Assembly: GCA_003387805.1 (NCBI GenBank) | Contig: QGSR01000138.1 | Span: 1-5,600, forward strand | Direction of reading: 5' to 3' | Source: Bacillota bacterium | GTDB lineage: Bacteria; Bacillota; Limnochordia; Limnochordales; ZCTH02-B6 | DNA length: 5,600 nucleotides | Shown: one piece after another, positions 4,838 to 5,600 of the stretch | How positions within the stretch are numbered: the stretch's first letter is position 1 | Layout of the letters: each line of letters opens with the position of its first letter | Position numbers and translations under genes: made by a program | Notes under the pieces: model-generated | Databases searched by the model: none | Told to the model about the DNA's origin: nothing | What the model saw: only the letters and a program-made list of their open reading frames with translations

Positions 4838-5600
4838 TTACGCCCAGCGCCGCTTGGGCTTCCAGCGCCGGTAGCCTTTCACCGACTGCTCCTGCTGCAC
4901 GCCCAGGTACATTTCCTGAACGTTTTCGTTGGCGGCCAGCTCCTGCGCGGTGCCCTCCAGCACGATGCGACCCGTCTCCAGCACGAAGCCGTACTGCGCC
5001 ACCTGCAGCGCCATGCGGGCGTTTTGCTCCACCAAAAGAATGGTGGTGCCCTGGCGGTTGATCTCTTGCAGCACCCGGGCGATTTCCGACACGAGCCTGG
5101 GCGCGAGCCCTACCGACGGCTCGTCCAGCAGCAAAAGGCGCGGCCGGCCCAGAAGCGCCCGGCCGATGGCCAGCATTTGCTGCTCCCCGCCCGAAAGGGT
5201 GCCGGCCAGCTGCCCCAGCCGCTCCTCCAGCCGGGGAAACAGCGAGAACACCCATTCCAGGTCCCGCTTGACCCCGGCCGCGTTGCGGCGCCGGTAGGAA
5301 CCCAGCTGCAGATTTTCCCACACGGTCAGCTCGGGGAACACGCCCCGGCCCTCCATCACGTGGGCGATGCCCAGGGCCGCGATGTCCTCGGGCTCTTTGC
5401 GGTCGATGCGCACGCCTTCGAACTCGATGGTGCCTTTTTCCGGCTGATCCGGGATGAGGCCGCTGATGGTGCGCAGCAGCGTGCTCTTGCCCGCGCCGTT
5501 GGAGCCCAGCACCACCGCAAACTGCCCTTCCTCGACGGTCAGCGACACGCCGTGCAGCACCGTCACCCGGCCGAAATACTGGCTTTCCACGTTACGCACC
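4838..5600 (-). CDS. livF: Branched-chain amino-acid type ABC transporter ATP-binding protein (LivF-like), 5' end cut by window
   Basis: This is a cytoplasmic ATPase subunit of a HAAT-family (branched-chain amino acid or related substrate) importer. It would pair with a LivG ATPase and LivH/LivM permeases, none of which is in the window. About 253 residues are visible. Numbered from the codon at 5599, the Walker A is GSNGAGKST (32-40), the signature LSGGEQQ (135-141), and the Walker B LLLLDE (155-160), followed by the D-loop SVGLAP. The segment AHVMEGRGVFPELTV in the Q-loop region and LLVEQN at the switch (Q where most ABC ATPases have H) are typical of LivF rather than LivG. The first visible codon is GTG, but the reading frame stays open to the edge and the usual LivF N-terminus has a few more residues, so the true start is outside the window. 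The C-terminus carries a basic, Trp-rich tail (KGYRRWKPKRRWA) beyond the conserved YLG end. The stop is TAA at 4838-4840. The substrate cannot be decided from this subunit. Confidence 0.93.
   Translation of the reverse strand, partial: VRNVESQYFGRVTVLHGVSLTVEEGQFAVVLGSNGAGKSTLLRTISGLIPDQPEKGTIEFEGVRIDRKEPEDIAALGIAHVMEGRGVFPELTVWENLQLGSYRRRNAAGVKRDLEWVFSLFPRLEERLGQLAGTLSGGEQQMLAIGRALLGRPRLLLLDEPSVGLAPRLVSEIARVLQEINRQGTTILLVEQNARMALQVAQYGFVLETGRIVLEGTAQELAANENVQEMYLGVQQEQSVKGYRRWKPKRRWA

Noticed and set aside
5597..5599. GTG at the window edge as the true livF start
   Set aside because: The frame continues open to the edge and LivF proteins normally have a few residues before this point; the codon is most likely an internal Val.
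4838..5600. LivF-like protein as the missing ATPase of the sugar importer
   Set aside because: It belongs to the HAAT (LivF) family rather than the CUT1 (MalK/UgpC) family, lacks the MalK-type regulatory C-terminal domain, and is separated from the sugar genes by a terminator.

Overview
The window is a high-GC bacterial segment in which every gene I can support lies on the minus strand. Read in the direction of transcription (from 5600 down to 1), it holds: the end of a livF-type branched-chain amino-acid ABC ATPase (4838-5600, cut by the window edge); a 248-bp intergenic region with a good intrinsic terminator, a weak promoter candidate and a cluster of short dyads; a LacI-family regulator; two CUT1-type sugar permease subunits; a 222-bp spacer; and a periplasmic sugar-binding protein. 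The last 187 bases hold no gene. They contain several GC palindromes and then long C-runs that look like a contig end or other poor-quality sequence.

Organism: overall base composition is clearly GC-rich, except in the AT-richer region in front of the regulator. Ribosome-binding sites are strong (GGAGG-type), GTG starts are used for two or more genes, and the binding protein has a signal peptidase I type leader with no lipobox. Together these suggest a high-GC bacterium with a periplasm, such as a diderm lineage, possibly a GC-rich Firmicutes-related one. This is inference; the window has no taxonomic marker.

How it works together: the regulator, permease 1 and permease 2 are packed head-to-tail (1 base between stop and start, then 0 bases), with each downstream Shine-Dalgarno sequence inside the end of the preceding gene. 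They form one translationally coupled operon, and the binding protein probably belongs to it despite its spacer. The encoded system is a CUT1 carbohydrate importer (binding protein plus MalF-like and MalG-like permeases) under a LacI-type repressor that most likely senses the sugar or a derivative. Dyads between the candidate -10 and the regulator's start codon suggest autoregulation, so that one operator could control the whole operon. No MalK/UgpC-type ATPase and no glycoside hydrolase are present in the window, so the ATPase must be encoded elsewhere and the sugar cannot be named. The livF gene belongs to a different upstream operon and is separated by its terminator.

I see no novel defence, mobile or RNA system here. 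The core is an ordinary sugar-uptake operon. The more unusual points are the regulator-first and binding-protein-last order, the 222-nt hairpin-bearing spacer, the operator cluster paired with an atypical LacI hinge, and the C-run end.
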